Assembly: GCA_903825895.1 (NCBI GenBank)
Contig: CAIKCI010000017.1
Coordinates: 16,001 to 80,000, forward strand
Direction of reading: 5' to 3'
Length of the DNA stretch: 64,000 nt
DNA from: an uncultured Actinomycetes bacterium
GTDB taxonomy: Bacteria > Actinomycetota > Acidimicrobiia > Acidimicrobiales > RAAP-2
Numbering within the stretch: the first letter of the stretch is position 1; each line of letters opens with the position of its first letter. Shown in pieces: positions 50,549-59,732 of this stretch. Made by a program: the position numbers and the translations under genes. Under the pieces are notes generated by a model. The model did no database searches, had not been told where the DNA came from, and saw only the letters and a program-made list of their open reading frames with translations.

Positions 50549-51941
50549 TCGCCATTCGATTTCCTCGATGGGAAAGGACCGCATTGCTCCACCACGGCTC
50601 GAGGGCGAGGCGGATTGGCGGCAGAGAACCGCGAATAACGATCCCCCGGTGTTCTTTCAATCGACGAAGGTCATTGGGCTCGATTAACGCACGGCCCGGT
50701 TGAACCATTGACGCCGGAGTTCGAAACAGCCCTTGTGGGCGGGGTTGTTCACGAGGTGTTCCAGAGAGGGACTGCAAGAGAGCACCACCTTCTGGGTCAG
50801 CAAGCCCCGAAAGGAAGAGACGTGTCCGATGATTGTTCACTACCGTTCCCCAGCGTTCGCCGTAACGGGCTCTAATTTGCGCCAAATCCTGGAAACAGGT
50901 CATCAGCGTAATTCCATGGCTGGCACAGGTGGCTGCCAACACGTCGAGTTCCCGAAGCGGTGCAATGGCTGCTGCTTCATCGATGACAATAAGGAGAGGT
51001 TCACGTAATGTGCCACCCTGCTTTCGAGCCAGAGCGAATGCTTGAGCAATCACATCGGTGATCAGAGCGGTAAACATGGGGCGATAGCGCATTTGGTCGT
51101 GAGCAGTCGCACAGAGATAGAGCGTTCCATTCTGGGTCAACAGCTGTTCAGGGTGAAATGGTTTTCGTCGTCCGTCGTCATGAAGAAAAAGGGGCTCAAG
51201 AGCTGACTCAACTGTTGCGTAGAGGGAACTCCGTTGACGCTCTTCGCGATCAAGTGACGCCACCAGCGCTTCATAGGGTTCTTCGTTCACCACCCGTTCA
51301 AGAATCTGAAGTGGTTGATCAATCTCTCTCCGATTAATCCACCGGAGAACATCTGAAATGGTTTGATGACTCTCGGCAGCTGCAAAGAGTAGAGGGCTAA
51401 GAAATTTTGTAGCGAGATGTGACCAGAACTGTGATTCAACAGTGGCTTGTTCACTAAACGAGGCTTCCATTAACGATGCAGCGACACTTTGTGCCCGTTG
51501 CCACGTCGTACTCATTACCACCGGATCAAACGCGATTCGGTCCGGATCCATCACTTCGCTGGGGTCCAGAACAGCGACAGGGCCTTGGGCGGTTCTCCAC
51601 ATTCTCGATTCGCGCACAAGATCATCTTTGACACTTGCTGCCACCAAAGGCCCCTCCCAGGCCAGGAGAGCGGGAAGAACGAGCGACGATGTTTTCCCTG
51701 ACTGAGTCGGCCCCAAGATCAAGACGGATTCTCTTCGGGGCGTGGTGAGCGAGTGGCGAGTTACGGCCCAGCGGGGTGTGGCGAATTTTCCAAGAAAAAG
51801 ACGGTTCTTTCCACTCTTTCGCAGGACGCTCAGTTCTCCAAGGTGAGCAAAGTCGACCGAGCGTCGCTCTCGGTTTCCTCTGGTCATCCAGGCAAGGGAA
51901 CAGCCCATGGCGAAGAGAACAATCGTTACCGTGGCACGCAT
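50490..51941 (-). CDS. VirD4/TraG-like type IV coupling ATPase
   Basis: This protein of about 483 residues has one N-terminal membrane segment (VTIVLFAMGCSLAWM), then the TraG/VirD4 motor domain: Walker A ILGPTQSGKTSS, a DPSEV segment, Walker B LLIVIDEAAAIAPL and TCFQDLAQI. Coupling proteins deliver DNA or protein substrates to the secretion channel. ATG 51941 directly follows the VirB4 stop. The C-terminus is basic and short. Proteins of this type in Streptomyces elements usually sit near a relaxase, which is missing here. Confidence 0.85.
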   Translation of the reverse strand: MRATVTIVLFAMGCSLAWMTRGNRERRSVDFAHLGELSVLRKSGKNRLFLGKFATPRWAVTRHSLTTPRRESVLILGPTQSGKTSSLVLPALLAWEGPLVAASVKDDLVRESRMWRTAQGPVAVLDPSEVMDPDRIAFDPVVMSTTWQRAQSVAASLMEASFSEQATVESQFWSHLATKFLSPLLFAAAESHQTISDVLRWINRREIDQPLQILERVVNEEPYEALVASLDREERQRSSLYATVESALEPLFLHDDGRRKPFHPEQLLTQNGTLYLCATAHDQMRYRPMFTALITDVIAQAFALARKQGGTLREPLLIVIDEAAAIAPLRELDVLAATCASHGITLMTCFQDLAQIRARYGERWGTVVNNHRTRLFLSGLADPEGGALLQSLSGTPREQPRPQGLFRTPASMVQPGRALIEPNDLRRLKEHRGIVIRGSLPPIRLALEPWWSNAVLSHRGNRMANEYAGVRGYLRRLRSSLDH

Positions 51942-51942
51942 C

Positions 51943-53199
51943 TCAACCCATCGCCCCGTCAGTATCAACAATCTGGCGCTCTCGTTGACCAACGAGATGC
52001 CGAACGATCGATGAATTATTTCCCACTTTCCAAAGTGCAACGCCACGCGGCAGCTTGACGAGAAGACTCCGTTCAGTTTCATTCAAGTGGAGAAGGTCAC
52101 GCGCTGCATCAACTTCCCCTGTTGGTTGTGCATAGATGACTCGAGTTTCTGAGTCCAACAACAGACCTTGTGCCAGACCTTGCTGTTCCGATCCATCCGA
52201 CCCGACTCCTTTGAGATCAGAGACTCGGTGCAGGACAGCAATATTTGAAACCCCCCACGCTCGCGCTAACTTCCAAGAGGATTGAAGCCAGCGTGCCACT
52301 GCCACATCGTTCAAGATCGCCCATGCCTCGTCGACAACGAGAAGAGATTGCCTCCCGGCATTACGTTGACGCTGAAGAAGCTGTTGAACCCAAGCCGTGG
52401 CGCACACCATGAATAGTCCGAGGGCTTCTGATCCGTACAGCGCTGAAAGATCAAGAATGACTAAGCGTTGATCAAGATCAAGCGACGATGACGTTTCGGC
52501 ATCGAAAAGACCTTTTAAATCCCCTGTTACAAGACGCCGCAGCTCAAGACCTACTTCTCGCCCGTCATCGCACAGTTGCTCTTGCGAGGAGTAAATAGAT
52601 CGCGCGCTTTCGGCGGATGGCTGAAGAAGAGCATTGCTTACCAGGGGTAATGTCGCTGTATTCGTACTCTGTTGGACGTCATGAAGTGCAAGTTCCAATG
52701 CAGACCGCTCACGGGAGAACAAATCTCGTCCCAAACTCGATGACACTAAGGATTCCAATAGCTGAAGCCGACGAACCGCTCCCTCATGGATGTCATCTCC
52801 AACAAGATCTAATGGGTTTAACCTCAACGGTCCACCGGGCCGAAGTGCCAGTGGCGTCACTCCACAAGCATGACCAAGGGCGCTGTATTCGCCCTTGGGA
52901 TCAATCACATAGGCGCCGCGTCCAAACGTCAGTTGTCGGTAAATCATTGTTTTGACAAATGAGCTCTTCCCGCGGCCAATTTGGCCGAAGACCACCATGT
53001 TGGGATTCGACAACACTCCAGATGCATACAGCGTAAAGGGGTCAAAAGAAAAGGTTCCGCCTGAAAGTTCGACGCCAACAACCACCCCGGGTATGCGTCG
53101 GCCTGTCTCAAACAGGAAGGGATAGATCGCTCCTGCGTGTCGTGTCGTCGTTTCATGAGCACACACGCCAGCGGGCGCCATCGAATCGCGCCATTTCAT
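51943..53199 (-). CDS. VirB4-like secretion ATPase
   Basis: This 418-residue protein is the ATPase domain of VirB4/TraC: Walker A VFGQIGRGKSSF, an arginine-rich VIDPKGEYSALG segment, Walker B LLVVDEAWAILND and IAVLHRVSDL. The N-terminal VirB4 domain is missing from this chain and appears to be on the SCO6880-like gene that overlaps its start by ATGA, the usual actinobacterial arrangement. It would power pilus assembly or substrate transfer. Confidence 0.88.
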   Translation of the reverse strand: MKWRDSMAPAGVCAHETTTRHAGAIYPFLFETGRRIPGVVVGVELSGGTFSFDPFTLYASGVLSNPNMVVFGQIGRGKSSFVKTMIYRQLTFGRGAYVIDPKGEYSALGHACGVTPLALRPGGPLRLNPLDLVGDDIHEGAVRRLQLLESLVSSSLGRDLFSRERSALELALHDVQQSTNTATLPLVSNALLQPSAESARSIYSSQEQLCDDGREVGLELRRLVTGDLKGLFDAETSSSLDLDQRLVILDLSALYGSEALGLFMVCATAWVQQLLQRQRNAGRQSLLVVDEAWAILNDVAVARWLQSSWKLARAWGVSNIAVLHRVSDLKGVGSDGSEQQGLAQGLLLDSETRVIYAQPTGEVDAARDLLHLNETERSLLVKLPRGVALWKVGNNSSIVRHLVGQRERQIVDTDGAMG

Positions 53200-54524
53200 G
53201 GCAAGCCTCGCGCCAACGGCAATGTGGCGAGATAGCCGCGAAGATGGTCTCCGTTGAGACGTAGAAGACCAAGATGCGCTTGTGCGCCAGCGAGTTCAGT
53301 CTCTGAAATCTTCGATTGAAGAGATGCATCATCGTCCGCCGTTACCGCAACGTATCCAACAATTCGTAACGAACCATGTCCATCAATAAGTTCCGCTTCT
53401 CGATTTTCGAGGTGACCTGATTCCCGTTCTCGTCGGCGATCAAGCAGGAACCCGCCCCGTCGACGCAGCTCCTGATCAGCGACTCCACTTGTCTTGGCAC
53501 TTTGCGCTCTGCGAAGCGCAACACTCGGAGGCACGAGTTCAACGACCACGCTGATGGTCCGACTTGTGTCCCCCAACACGAGAGGAGCCAAGAATTCAGC
53601 AGTGACTTCGAATTTTGGCCACTCCATGATCCACCATGAGTTCACCAACTTGTTGTCACACTCGAGCATCGTAAAGTGAGAAGTTCCCTCGAACGAGATC
53701 TGTGTTGAAGCATCCCCCCGATGGCTCCTACAACCAGGGTGGTGATCGAAGAGATCAATAATCTCCGATGCTGACGCAATGCTCACTGAGGGGTGACCCG
53801 ACTCTCGCAACGCACGACTGAGCGCGTGAGCTTCATCGACCAAACTCACCGACGAATCTTGAATCCGTTTCGAGGACATGCGAAGCGTGATTGCAACGTG
53901 TCGGGAGACACCAACCCTTCCGACTTCTTCGAGAAAATCACGATAGGACTGTGAGCTTTCCTGTGTTGCATTTTCTGACCGTTTTCGTAAATCCCGATAA
54001 CGCTCTCCTGGTTCACTCGCTGTCGTCCACATCGACCAACTCACACAATCTATGACCGGCCGCTCCCGTGCCAGCGAAGAAAGTGCCGTAATGAAACCGT
54101 CGATCCGGGCATCTTTTGCCTGGCCCGTCAAGAGGGCGATACCCGAACTTTCAACAAACAGCACCACGCTGAAGGTTCCAGCGTTATCTTCGATGAGGCC
54201 AATCTCCTCTGGGTAGCCGAGGGTCACTCCAGGAGTAACTCGGAAAAGATCCTGGGAGGATGTCCCGTGTATTCGGGCGTACGCCAAGAGCGGCGGGATC
54301 CACTCATCAACACTTCTGCCCCGAATCGGAAGTGTTCCCAGCGCACCACCGCTCACGACAAACAACAACGCCATCAAGAAACCGGGCGCCCTCGATGAGA
54401 CGGCGACACAGATCAGCCCAGCTCCGCACCCACTGCCTATCATCGCCACTTGGCCAACCCGCCAGCCGGCGATGAGCCCGCTTCGTTCCCGGGGACCTAA
54501 AAGATACGTTCTCTCTCCCTCCAT
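53196..54524 (-). CDS. SCO6880-like T4SS protein
   Basis: This protein of about 442 residues starts with two hydrophobic segments (VGQVAMIGSGCGAGLICVAV and APGFLMALLFVVSGGALG), followed by a domain resembling the N-terminal half of VirB4 (VVLFVESSGIALLTGQAK and onward). This combination is the SCO6880 family found next to VirB4 ATPases in actinobacterial conjugative and secretion loci. ATG 54524 lies 1 base after the preceding stop and begins MEGERTY. Confidence in the family is moderate because it diverges quickly. Confidence 0.75.
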   Translation of the reverse strand: MEGERTYLLGPRERSGLIAGWRVGQVAMIGSGCGAGLICVAVSSRAPGFLMALLFVVSGGALGTLPIRGRSVDEWIPPLLAYARIHGTSSQDLFRVTPGVTLGYPEEIGLIEDNAGTFSVVLFVESSGIALLTGQAKDARIDGFITALSSLARERPVIDCVSWSMWTTASEPGERYRDLRKRSENATQESSQSYRDFLEEVGRVGVSRHVAITLRMSSKRIQDSSVSLVDEAHALSRALRESGHPSVSIASASEIIDLFDHHPGCRSHRGDASTQISFEGTSHFTMLECDNKLVNSWWIMEWPKFEVTAEFLAPLVLGDTSRTISVVVELVPPSVALRRAQSAKTSGVADQELRRRGGFLLDRRRERESGHLENREAELIDGHGSLRIVGYVAVTADDDASLQSKISETELAGAQAHLGLLRLNGDHLRGYLATLPLARGLP

Positions 54525-54525
54525 T

Positions 54526-55812
54526 TCAGTCCCCTTCTCCTGGCCGAGGACGGATGAGCGGGCCAAGATCATCGTGTTCGAGGATGAGTGACGTTGGCCG
54601 TAGGCGGATGTTGGTTGTTGATGCAGGAGGGCCCTTGACGTCTTCGTGCCCTGGGGTCTGATTATTTTGTGCCATACGAGTCGGAGAAGGAGGTCGAGAC
54701 CTTGCGTTGTTGACGGCGCTTGATGTCATGGGGTCTTCATCTCGATGAACACCCACTGTTGTGGACGCATCACGAAGCGGATTGTGAGCAGCGAGAAGAG
54801 AGAAACTCGATTCGGCAGATCCTGACCACACCGGAAGTCCCATCGCTACTTGAACCGCTTGGCGGGGCATCCCATGGAGCACTGATGACGTTGCGCGGTT
54901 TCTCAGGCCTTCAAGCGCCATCATCGAAGAGGATTCAAAAAGAGGGAGGAGGCGAAGAAGAGAGAATGGCGCGAATGCAGCCAGGAGCAAGAGTCCGATT
55001 CCCGTTACGATTGTGGCAAAACCCTGCTGGTGCTGATCCCCAAGAGCACCAACGGCCATGACCAAAACAACCATGACCACCATCTTCGAAAGAATGAGTG
55101 CAGCCAGCGTCTCAATGAGACGTCGGCTCCACGACGCGAGTGATGGCCAAATCAACGAGATCAGCACGAGCGGGAGAAACGCGACCGATACATAGATTGC
55201 AGCTGCTCGAATAATTAATTCAATCCAAAGGGTCAGCGCGGCAACGGAAAGAACAAGCGCGCCAAGGAGACCGATGAAGGCTGGAATCGTCGATCCCGTT
55301 GCCGCATCTGCTGATTGGATACTCGACGCTATCGATGTCATCAAATCTTGAATCGATCCGGGTGACGTCGCACAAAGCGCTGCAGAGAGATCGTCACTAA
55401 TTTGGAGCGCCATCGTGGTCAATTCGACGGCAGCACCGGCAAGCACCATGGCGAGTGGCAGTTGCACGACCGCTGCTCGCAAGAGCAATCCCGGCCGTTG
55501 CTGGACAATGGCTTGTATGGCTACCGCCAAAAGAAGGGGCAGCGCAATGACCCCCAGAAGGGCTTCCGCTGCGTGATAGCGCGCCGAAAACCAGGGGGCA
55601 TTCAGCGATATCGATGTTGTTGAGTTCATCGCTGACCCGACCTGCTTCAATAACCATGTCGATCCTGCACCCACCCAGGAAGACAATGCATCAAAGATTG
55701 ACGTCGTCGAACTACTAACGATCGATGACCCCAGGCTTGTGACGCCCTGGCAGATTGGGTCGATGAGACCTGATCCGGCACAGTTCGACGTGGCTGCTTG
55801 CAAGACGGTCAC
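54526..55812 (-). CDS. TrbL/VirB6-like membrane protein
   Basis: This 428-residue polytopic membrane protein has a long N-terminal extracellular-type stretch, then six or so hydrophobic segments (for example LLGVIALPLLLAVAIQ, ALVLSVAALTLWIELII, IYVSVAFLPLVLISLI, MVVMVVLVMAVGAL), and a disordered Pro/Arg-rich tail. This is the pattern of VirB6/TrbL channel components. GTG 55812 overlaps the stop of the upstream gene (TAGTG), and this resolves the longer ORF that runs back through the VirB2-like gene in another frame. Confidence 0.8.
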   Translation of the reverse strand: MTVLQAATSNCAGSGLIDPICQGVTSLGSSIVSSSTTSIFDALSSWVGAGSTWLLKQVGSAMNSTTSISLNAPWFSARYHAAEALLGVIALPLLLAVAIQAIVQQRPGLLLRAAVVQLPLAMVLAGAAVELTTMALQISDDLSAALCATSPGSIQDLMTSIASSIQSADAATGSTIPAFIGLLGALVLSVAALTLWIELIIRAAAIYVSVAFLPLVLISLIWPSLASWSRRLIETLAALILSKMVVMVVLVMAVGALGDQHQQGFATIVTGIGLLLLAAFAPFSLLRLLPLFESSSMMALEGLRNRATSSVLHGMPRQAVQVAMGLPVWSGSAESSFSLLAAHNPLRDASTTVGVHRDEDPMTSSAVNNARSRPPSPTRMAQNNQTPGHEDVKGPPASTTNIRLRPTSLILEHDDLGPLIRPRPGEGD

Positions 55813-56120
55813 TAGTGAAGGCCTGTGCCCGCTTGGAAGAAAAAGTTGATCAGGATTGGAGCAGCCCCAATCAGGAGAGCGGCTCCCCCAGCAACGAGAA
55901 CTGCTCTGCGACCGTTCATTGCGTGGTGCACATTTTGCGAATGTGAGCCCAGTGCCCACGTGACCGCACCAAGCACGACGGCCACCAGCGCCAAGATGAG
56001 GCCCCATCCAGCAAGCCCATTCGCCATATTCTGGAGGGTTCCACTCCCAGGAAGAGCGGTCGGCGTCGGGTTAAGTACCACGCCTGCCCATCGAACGACA
56101 CCGAGAAAACTGCTACTCAT
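55812..56120 (-). CDS. DUF6112/VirB2-like small membrane protein
   Basis: This 102-residue protein has two membrane segments (GLILALVAVVLGAVTWALG and LVAGGAALLIGAAPILINFFF) with a short NVHHAMNGRR loop, and ends with AGTGLH. It matches DUF6112 as I recall it, the presumed pilin or inner-membrane subunit beside TrbL-like genes in actinobacterial T4SS loci. ATG 56120 follows GGGAG at a good distance. It is the first gene of the minus-strand secretion operon, starting 33 bases from an inverted repeat. Confidence 0.82.
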   Translation of the reverse strand: MSSSFLGVVRWAGVVLNPTPTALPGSGTLQNMANGLAGWGLILALVAVVLGAVTWALGSHSQNVHHAMNGRRAVLVAGGAALLIGAAPILINFFFQAGTGLH

Positions 56121-56152
56121 CTGACTCGTCTCCCTACTTTTTTCAGTTCCTG

Positions 56153-56179
56153 CCGTTGTGGCAAGACACGCCACAACGG
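56153..56179. promoter_or_regulatory. Perfect 10-bp inverted repeat between T4SS operon and senX3
   Basis: CCGTTGTGGC (56153-56162) and GCCACAACGG (56170-56179) are exact inverted copies separated by AAGACAC. The element fills the short gap between the divergent starts at 56120 and 56203. It is not followed by a T-run in either direction, so an operator or mRNA hairpin near the 5' ends is more likely than a terminator. Confidence 0.6.
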
Positions 56180-56202
56180 TCTCGGGAATCTCAAGGGGGG
56201 GG

Positions 56203-57627
56203 ATGCAAGAGGCCCTCCAGGTCTGCCATGCTCTAGGGGTGAGCGGAATTCTCCTGGCGGCCTCAAAATCTCTACCTTCATCAATCTGGATTCTGATCGC
56301 CCTCGCCGGCCTCCTTCTTGGCATCATCATCGGTTCCATCATTGGGCGACGACTGGGACGACGGGCTCTTGCCCAACGGTTGATTGCCTTAGGGAGCCGC
56401 TTAGGTATTGGTCCACCTGTAGATGAAAGTTCAATCGAAGGTGCGCTGAGCTACCTCGAACAAGTCACCGGCGCAGCAACCGAGGCAGTCACCGAATCAA
56501 GTGCCGACGCTATTCGCCTTCGTCGTTCCTTAGACACACTCCCGATAGGACTCGTCCTTTGTGACGAAAGTGGAACCGTGCTTTATCGCAACGAATTGGC
56601 GTCATCGATGATGGCCAGCCGTCAAGGCGATGTCTTAGCGGCGCAGGCAGTGACGGAACTTTTGGCCGAAGGTTGGGAGATGGGATCTGCTGAGCGCGTC
56701 CTTGATCTCTATGGCCCACCGCGGCGAACTCTTGGAGTGAGTGCTACACAAATTGATGATGGGCGCCGTCCGCTCGGGGTTATCGCCGTCATCGAAGACA
56801 TCTCTGAGCGCAAACGACTTGACGAGGTGCGCCGCGACTTCATCGCCAACGTCTCACACGAACTCAAAACGCCAATGGGGGCTATGGGACTTCTCTCGGA
56901 AACACTGCTCGTCGAGAAAGATCGGGACGTGGCAAAGCGTCTCGCAGACCGCATCCACAGTGAAGCGTTCCGCGTCAGTCGTATCATCGATGATCTCCTT
57001 GACCTTTCTCGCCTTGAATCCGAGCTCACGTCTCCCCAAGATCTCGTTCCCGTGAACTTGGCCGTCTTCGAAGCCAGCGATCGAGTGCGATCCTCAGCGG
57101 ATCAACAGAATATTTCAATTCACGTCGTTGACTCCGAGACTTCACCAACCGTTCGTGGAGATTCTCGTCAACTCGTCTCGGCACTTCACGCACTCTTAGA
57201 AAATGCCATGACGTACTCAGAAGAAAACACCACCATCACCATCACTACTTCTCTGGCCGAACCACAACTCGAGACTCCACCTGCGTCGCCGATGTCGACC
57301 GAGACCACCCTTGCTTCTCCCTCCCTCCACTCACCACAGGCTGGCTGGACCTCAAGTGACACCACTGGTCACGTCGTAAGGGGGAAGACGGTGCGGATCT
57401 CGGTGGCCGACAAGGGAATTGGTATCCCGGCAAAAGATCTCGAGAGGATTTTTGAGCGCTTCTATCGAGTCGACCGTGGTCGAAGCCGAGACACCGGCGG
57501 GACGGGCTTAGGTCTCGCCATTGTTCGCCACGTTGCTCAAAACCACGGCGGAGCCGTCGAAGTCGAATCGCGCGAAGGTGAAGGATCGACCTTCACTCTG
57601 GTTCTGCCCATCCTTGAGGAACACTAA
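56203..57627 (+). CDS. senX3: Sensor histidine kinase, SenX3-like
   Basis: This membrane sensor kinase of about 474 residues has one or two N-terminal membrane segments (IWILIALAGLLLGIIIGSIIG), a PAS domain (about 100-205), and the kinase core: H-box NVSHELKTPMGA, N-box LLENAMTYS, G1 DKGIGIP and G2 GGTGLGLAIV. Between N-box and G1 lies a Pro/Ser/Thr-rich insertion of about 45 residues not seen in most SenX3 proteins. ATG 56203 follows AAGGGGGGG. The overlap with regX3 and motif set fit the phosphate-sensing SenX3; PhoU and pst genes are not in the window. Confidence 0.9.
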   Translation: MQEALQVCHALGVSGILLAASKSLPSSIWILIALAGLLLGIIIGSIIGRRLGRRALAQRLIALGSRLGIGPPVDESSIEGALSYLEQVTGAATEAVTESSADAIRLRRSLDTLPIGLVLCDESGTVLYRNELASSMMASRQGDVLAAQAVTELLAEGWEMGSAERVLDLYGPPRRTLGVSATQIDDGRRPLGVIAVIEDISERKRLDEVRRDFIANVSHELKTPMGAMGLLSETLLVEKDRDVAKRLADRIHSEAFRVSRIIDDLLDLSRLESELTSPQDLVPVNLAVFEASDRVRSSADQQNISIHVVDSETSPTVRGDSRQLVSALHALLENAMTYSEENTTITITTSLAEPQLETPPASPMSTETTLASPSLHSPQAGWTSSDTTGHVVRGKTVRISVADKGIGIPAKDLERIFERFYRVDRGRSRDTGGTGLGLAIVRHVAQNHGGAVEVESREGEGSTFTLVLPILEEH

Positions 57628-58379
57628 TGCCGAAGTCAAAAAATAAGGTGAGCAAGACCGAGCGAAATGATCAACCGATCAAGGTCCTTTTGGTGGAAGA
57701 CGAAGAGTCATTTATCGAAGCGCTCACCGTTGGACTTACTCGGGAAGGCTTCGAGGTCACCGTCGCCGTTGATGGCGCCGAAGCGATTGACCGATTTGAA
57801 GAAGTGAAACCAGACCTCATCCTTCTTGACATGATGCTGCCGAAGATTTCTGGCCTTGACGTCTGCCGATATATTCGAACCACGTCGCAAGTACCCATCA
57901 TCATGGTGACAGCGAAAGGTGAAGAGATCGACACGGTTGTTTCCTTGGAAGTTGGCGCTGACGACTACGTAACGAAGCCCTATCGCATGCGCGAACTCGT
58001 CGCTCGTATGCGCGCCGTGCTGCGCCGAATCCCAGGTGAAGATGACGCGACGGTCGTCACGCTCGATGAGGACGTGAGCGAACTTGGTGGCATTCGCTTA
58101 GAACCAGATACACGACGGGCGTTTGTGGCGGGGGATGAAGTCCACTTGCGACGCAAGGAGTTTGAACTCCTGCGCCTCCTCATGGAGAATGCTGGACGAG
58201 TCTTGACGCGTGACGTGTTAATCGATCGAGTCTGGGGCAGTGACTACGTGGGAGATACGAAAACCCTTGACGTCCACATCAAACGGCTGCGCGGACTGAT
58301 CGAAGAAAGTCCAAAAGAACCACAATTAATCACCACCATTCGTGGAGTGGGATATCGCTTCGATGGAGCCAAACTTTAA
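57627..58379 (+). CDS. regX3: Response regulator RegX3-like (OmpR/PhoB family)
   Basis: This 250-residue response regulator has a receiver domain (about 20-135) with the phospho-acceptor Asp in LILLDMMLP, Thr in IIMVTAKG and Lys in YVTKPYRM, and a C-terminal winged-helix DNA-binding domain ending in TIRGVGYRFD. The first 20 residues are extra compared with most homologues. The ATG overlaps the kinase stop by one base. It would act with the SenX3-like kinase, probably on phosphate genes. Its stop overlaps the convergent serS stop. Confidence 0.92.
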   Translation: MPKSKNKVSKTERNDQPIKVLLVEDEESFIEALTVGLTREGFEVTVAVDGAEAIDRFEEVKPDLILLDMMLPKISGLDVCRYIRTTSQVPIIMVTAKGEEIDTVVSLEVGADDYVTKPYRMRELVARMRAVLRRIPGEDDATVVTLDEDVSELGGIRLEPDTRRAFVAGDEVHLRRKEFELLRLLMENAGRVLTRDVLIDRVWGSDYVGDTKTLDVHIKRLRGLIEESPKEPQLITTIRGVGYRFDGAKL

Positions 58380-59677
58380 CGAACCGGGATGACGGTGTCA
58401 TTGAGATAAGGGCTCAAGACATCCGGAAGCACCACGGAACCATCGGCTTGACGGCCGTTTTCTACGATGGCCGCCCAGATCCTTGCCCACGCCAATGCTG
58501 AACCATTGACCGTGTGGACAAACTGAATACTTCCACCGTCAGCCGGGCGAAATCGCACATTTGCTCGACGGGCTTGATAGTCAGCGAACCAAGAGATTGA
58601 CGATACTTCGAGCCACTGATCACAACCCGGCGCGTAGACCTCCAAGTCGAATGTCCGAGCAGACGAACCACCGAGATCCCCACAACAAAGGTCAAGCACC
58701 CGATAGTAAAGCCCAAAATCTTGAAGGAGCTGTTCGGCACGTCGCAGAATGTCCATGTGGGCCTCGTGCGCTTGGTCAGGAGTGACGTAGGCGAAGAGTT
58801 CGACTTTGTCGAACTCGTGAAGTCGTAACAGCCCGCGTGTGTCTCGTCCTGCTGCCCCCGCTTCTCGACGAAAACACGCTGTTTGTGCGGTAAAACGTCG
58901 CGGGAGTTCGTCTTCTTTGAGAATCTCGTCTTTGTGCATGGAGGTCAGCGGTACTTCAGCAGTCGGAATCGCCCAAAGACCATCGCGCTCGAGGGCGTAG
59001 GCCTCATCAGAGAACTTCGGCAGATGTCCCGTTGACATTAAGGTCTCGGTGAGCACCAAGGTCGGAGGTCGGATCTCTTCGTAGGCATCACTGTGTTGTT
59101 GGAGGGCATAACTTCCAAGCGCTCGGAGAAGTTGTGATCCTTGAGCTCGGAAAAGAGGAAACATCGAGCCAGAAAGTTTTGCCGCTCTCTCTAAGTCCAA
59201 AAGACCCAGTTGTTCCCCGATCTCCCAGTGAGGAACTCGTTGGAACTCTTCGTAGCGTGGTTCGGGGGCTCCAGACTCGCTCCCTGGCCACCACCGAGAG
59301 CATTCGACGTTGTCGGCTTCGCCGAGGCCATCAGGAGTCTCCGATGAAGGAATGTTCGGAAGGACTAAGAGTTCATTGCGTAATGCGACGCCCGCCAACT
59401 CTGCTTCATGGGCCGCCTCACGCTCTTCAGCTCCGAGTCGGCGACTCTGCTCAGCCAATGCTGCAGCAGCGGTTTCATCCCCTGCTTTTTTGGCAGCGCC
59501 GACCTCCTTGGAGATGGCTTTTACTTCTGCTCGAAGCGTCTCTTGACGCTGCAAAAGCGAGCGATGAACAACGTCCAACTCGACAATGTCCTCAATAAGG
59601 TTCGCATCAACGCCACGACGGGCCAGCGCCCGAGTGACCTCAGAGGGGTCGGCACGGAGAAGATGGAGATCGATCAC
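58376..59677 (-). CDS. serS: Seryl-tRNA synthetase
   Basis: This protein of about 433 residues charges tRNA-Ser, two of whose genes lie at 14.4 and 17.9 kb. An N-terminal coiled coil (about 25-105, with LLQRQETLRAEVKAISKEVG) is followed by a class II core: motif 2 FTAQTACFRREAGAAGRDTRG and motif 3 FVHTVNGSALAWARIWA. GTG 59677 lies directly after AGAAGGA and starts the usual IDLHLLRADP sequence, so the 45-residue upstream extension is rejected. It ends against regX3 with a 4-base overlap. Confidence 0.95.
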   Translation of the reverse strand: MIDLHLLRADPSEVTRALARRGVDANLIEDIVELDVVHRSLLQRQETLRAEVKAISKEVGAAKKAGDETAAAALAEQSRRLGAEEREAAHEAELAGVALRNELLVLPNIPSSETPDGLGEADNVECSRWWPGSESGAPEPRYEEFQRVPHWEIGEQLGLLDLERAAKLSGSMFPLFRAQGSQLLRALGSYALQQHSDAYEEIRPPTLVLTETLMSTGHLPKFSDEAYALERDGLWAIPTAEVPLTSMHKDEILKEDELPRRFTAQTACFRREAGAAGRDTRGLLRLHEFDKVELFAYVTPDQAHEAHMDILRRAEQLLQDFGLYYRVLDLCCGDLGGSSARTFDLEVYAPGCDQWLEVSSISWFADYQARRANVRFRPADGGSIQFVHTVNGSALAWARIWAAIVENGRQADGSVVLPDVLSPYLNDTVIPVR

Positions 59678-59732
59678 TCCTTCTAAGGGTAGTAGCACCC
59701 GGCCCAACGACTGTAGCGTTAGGGGTGTGGAG

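Noticed and set aside
55813..56007. Upstream extension of the TrbL-like ORF
   Set aside because: It runs through the DUF6112 gene in another frame; the GTG at 55812 overlapping its stop gives a normal operon junction.
47631..56120. Integrated element with tRNA-Arg(ACG) as attachment site
   Set aside because: The secretion run lies on the 5' side of the tRNA, not at its 3' end, and no integrase or duplicated tRNA 3' segment was seen. The other tRNA-Arg copy is a complete gene, not an att remnant.
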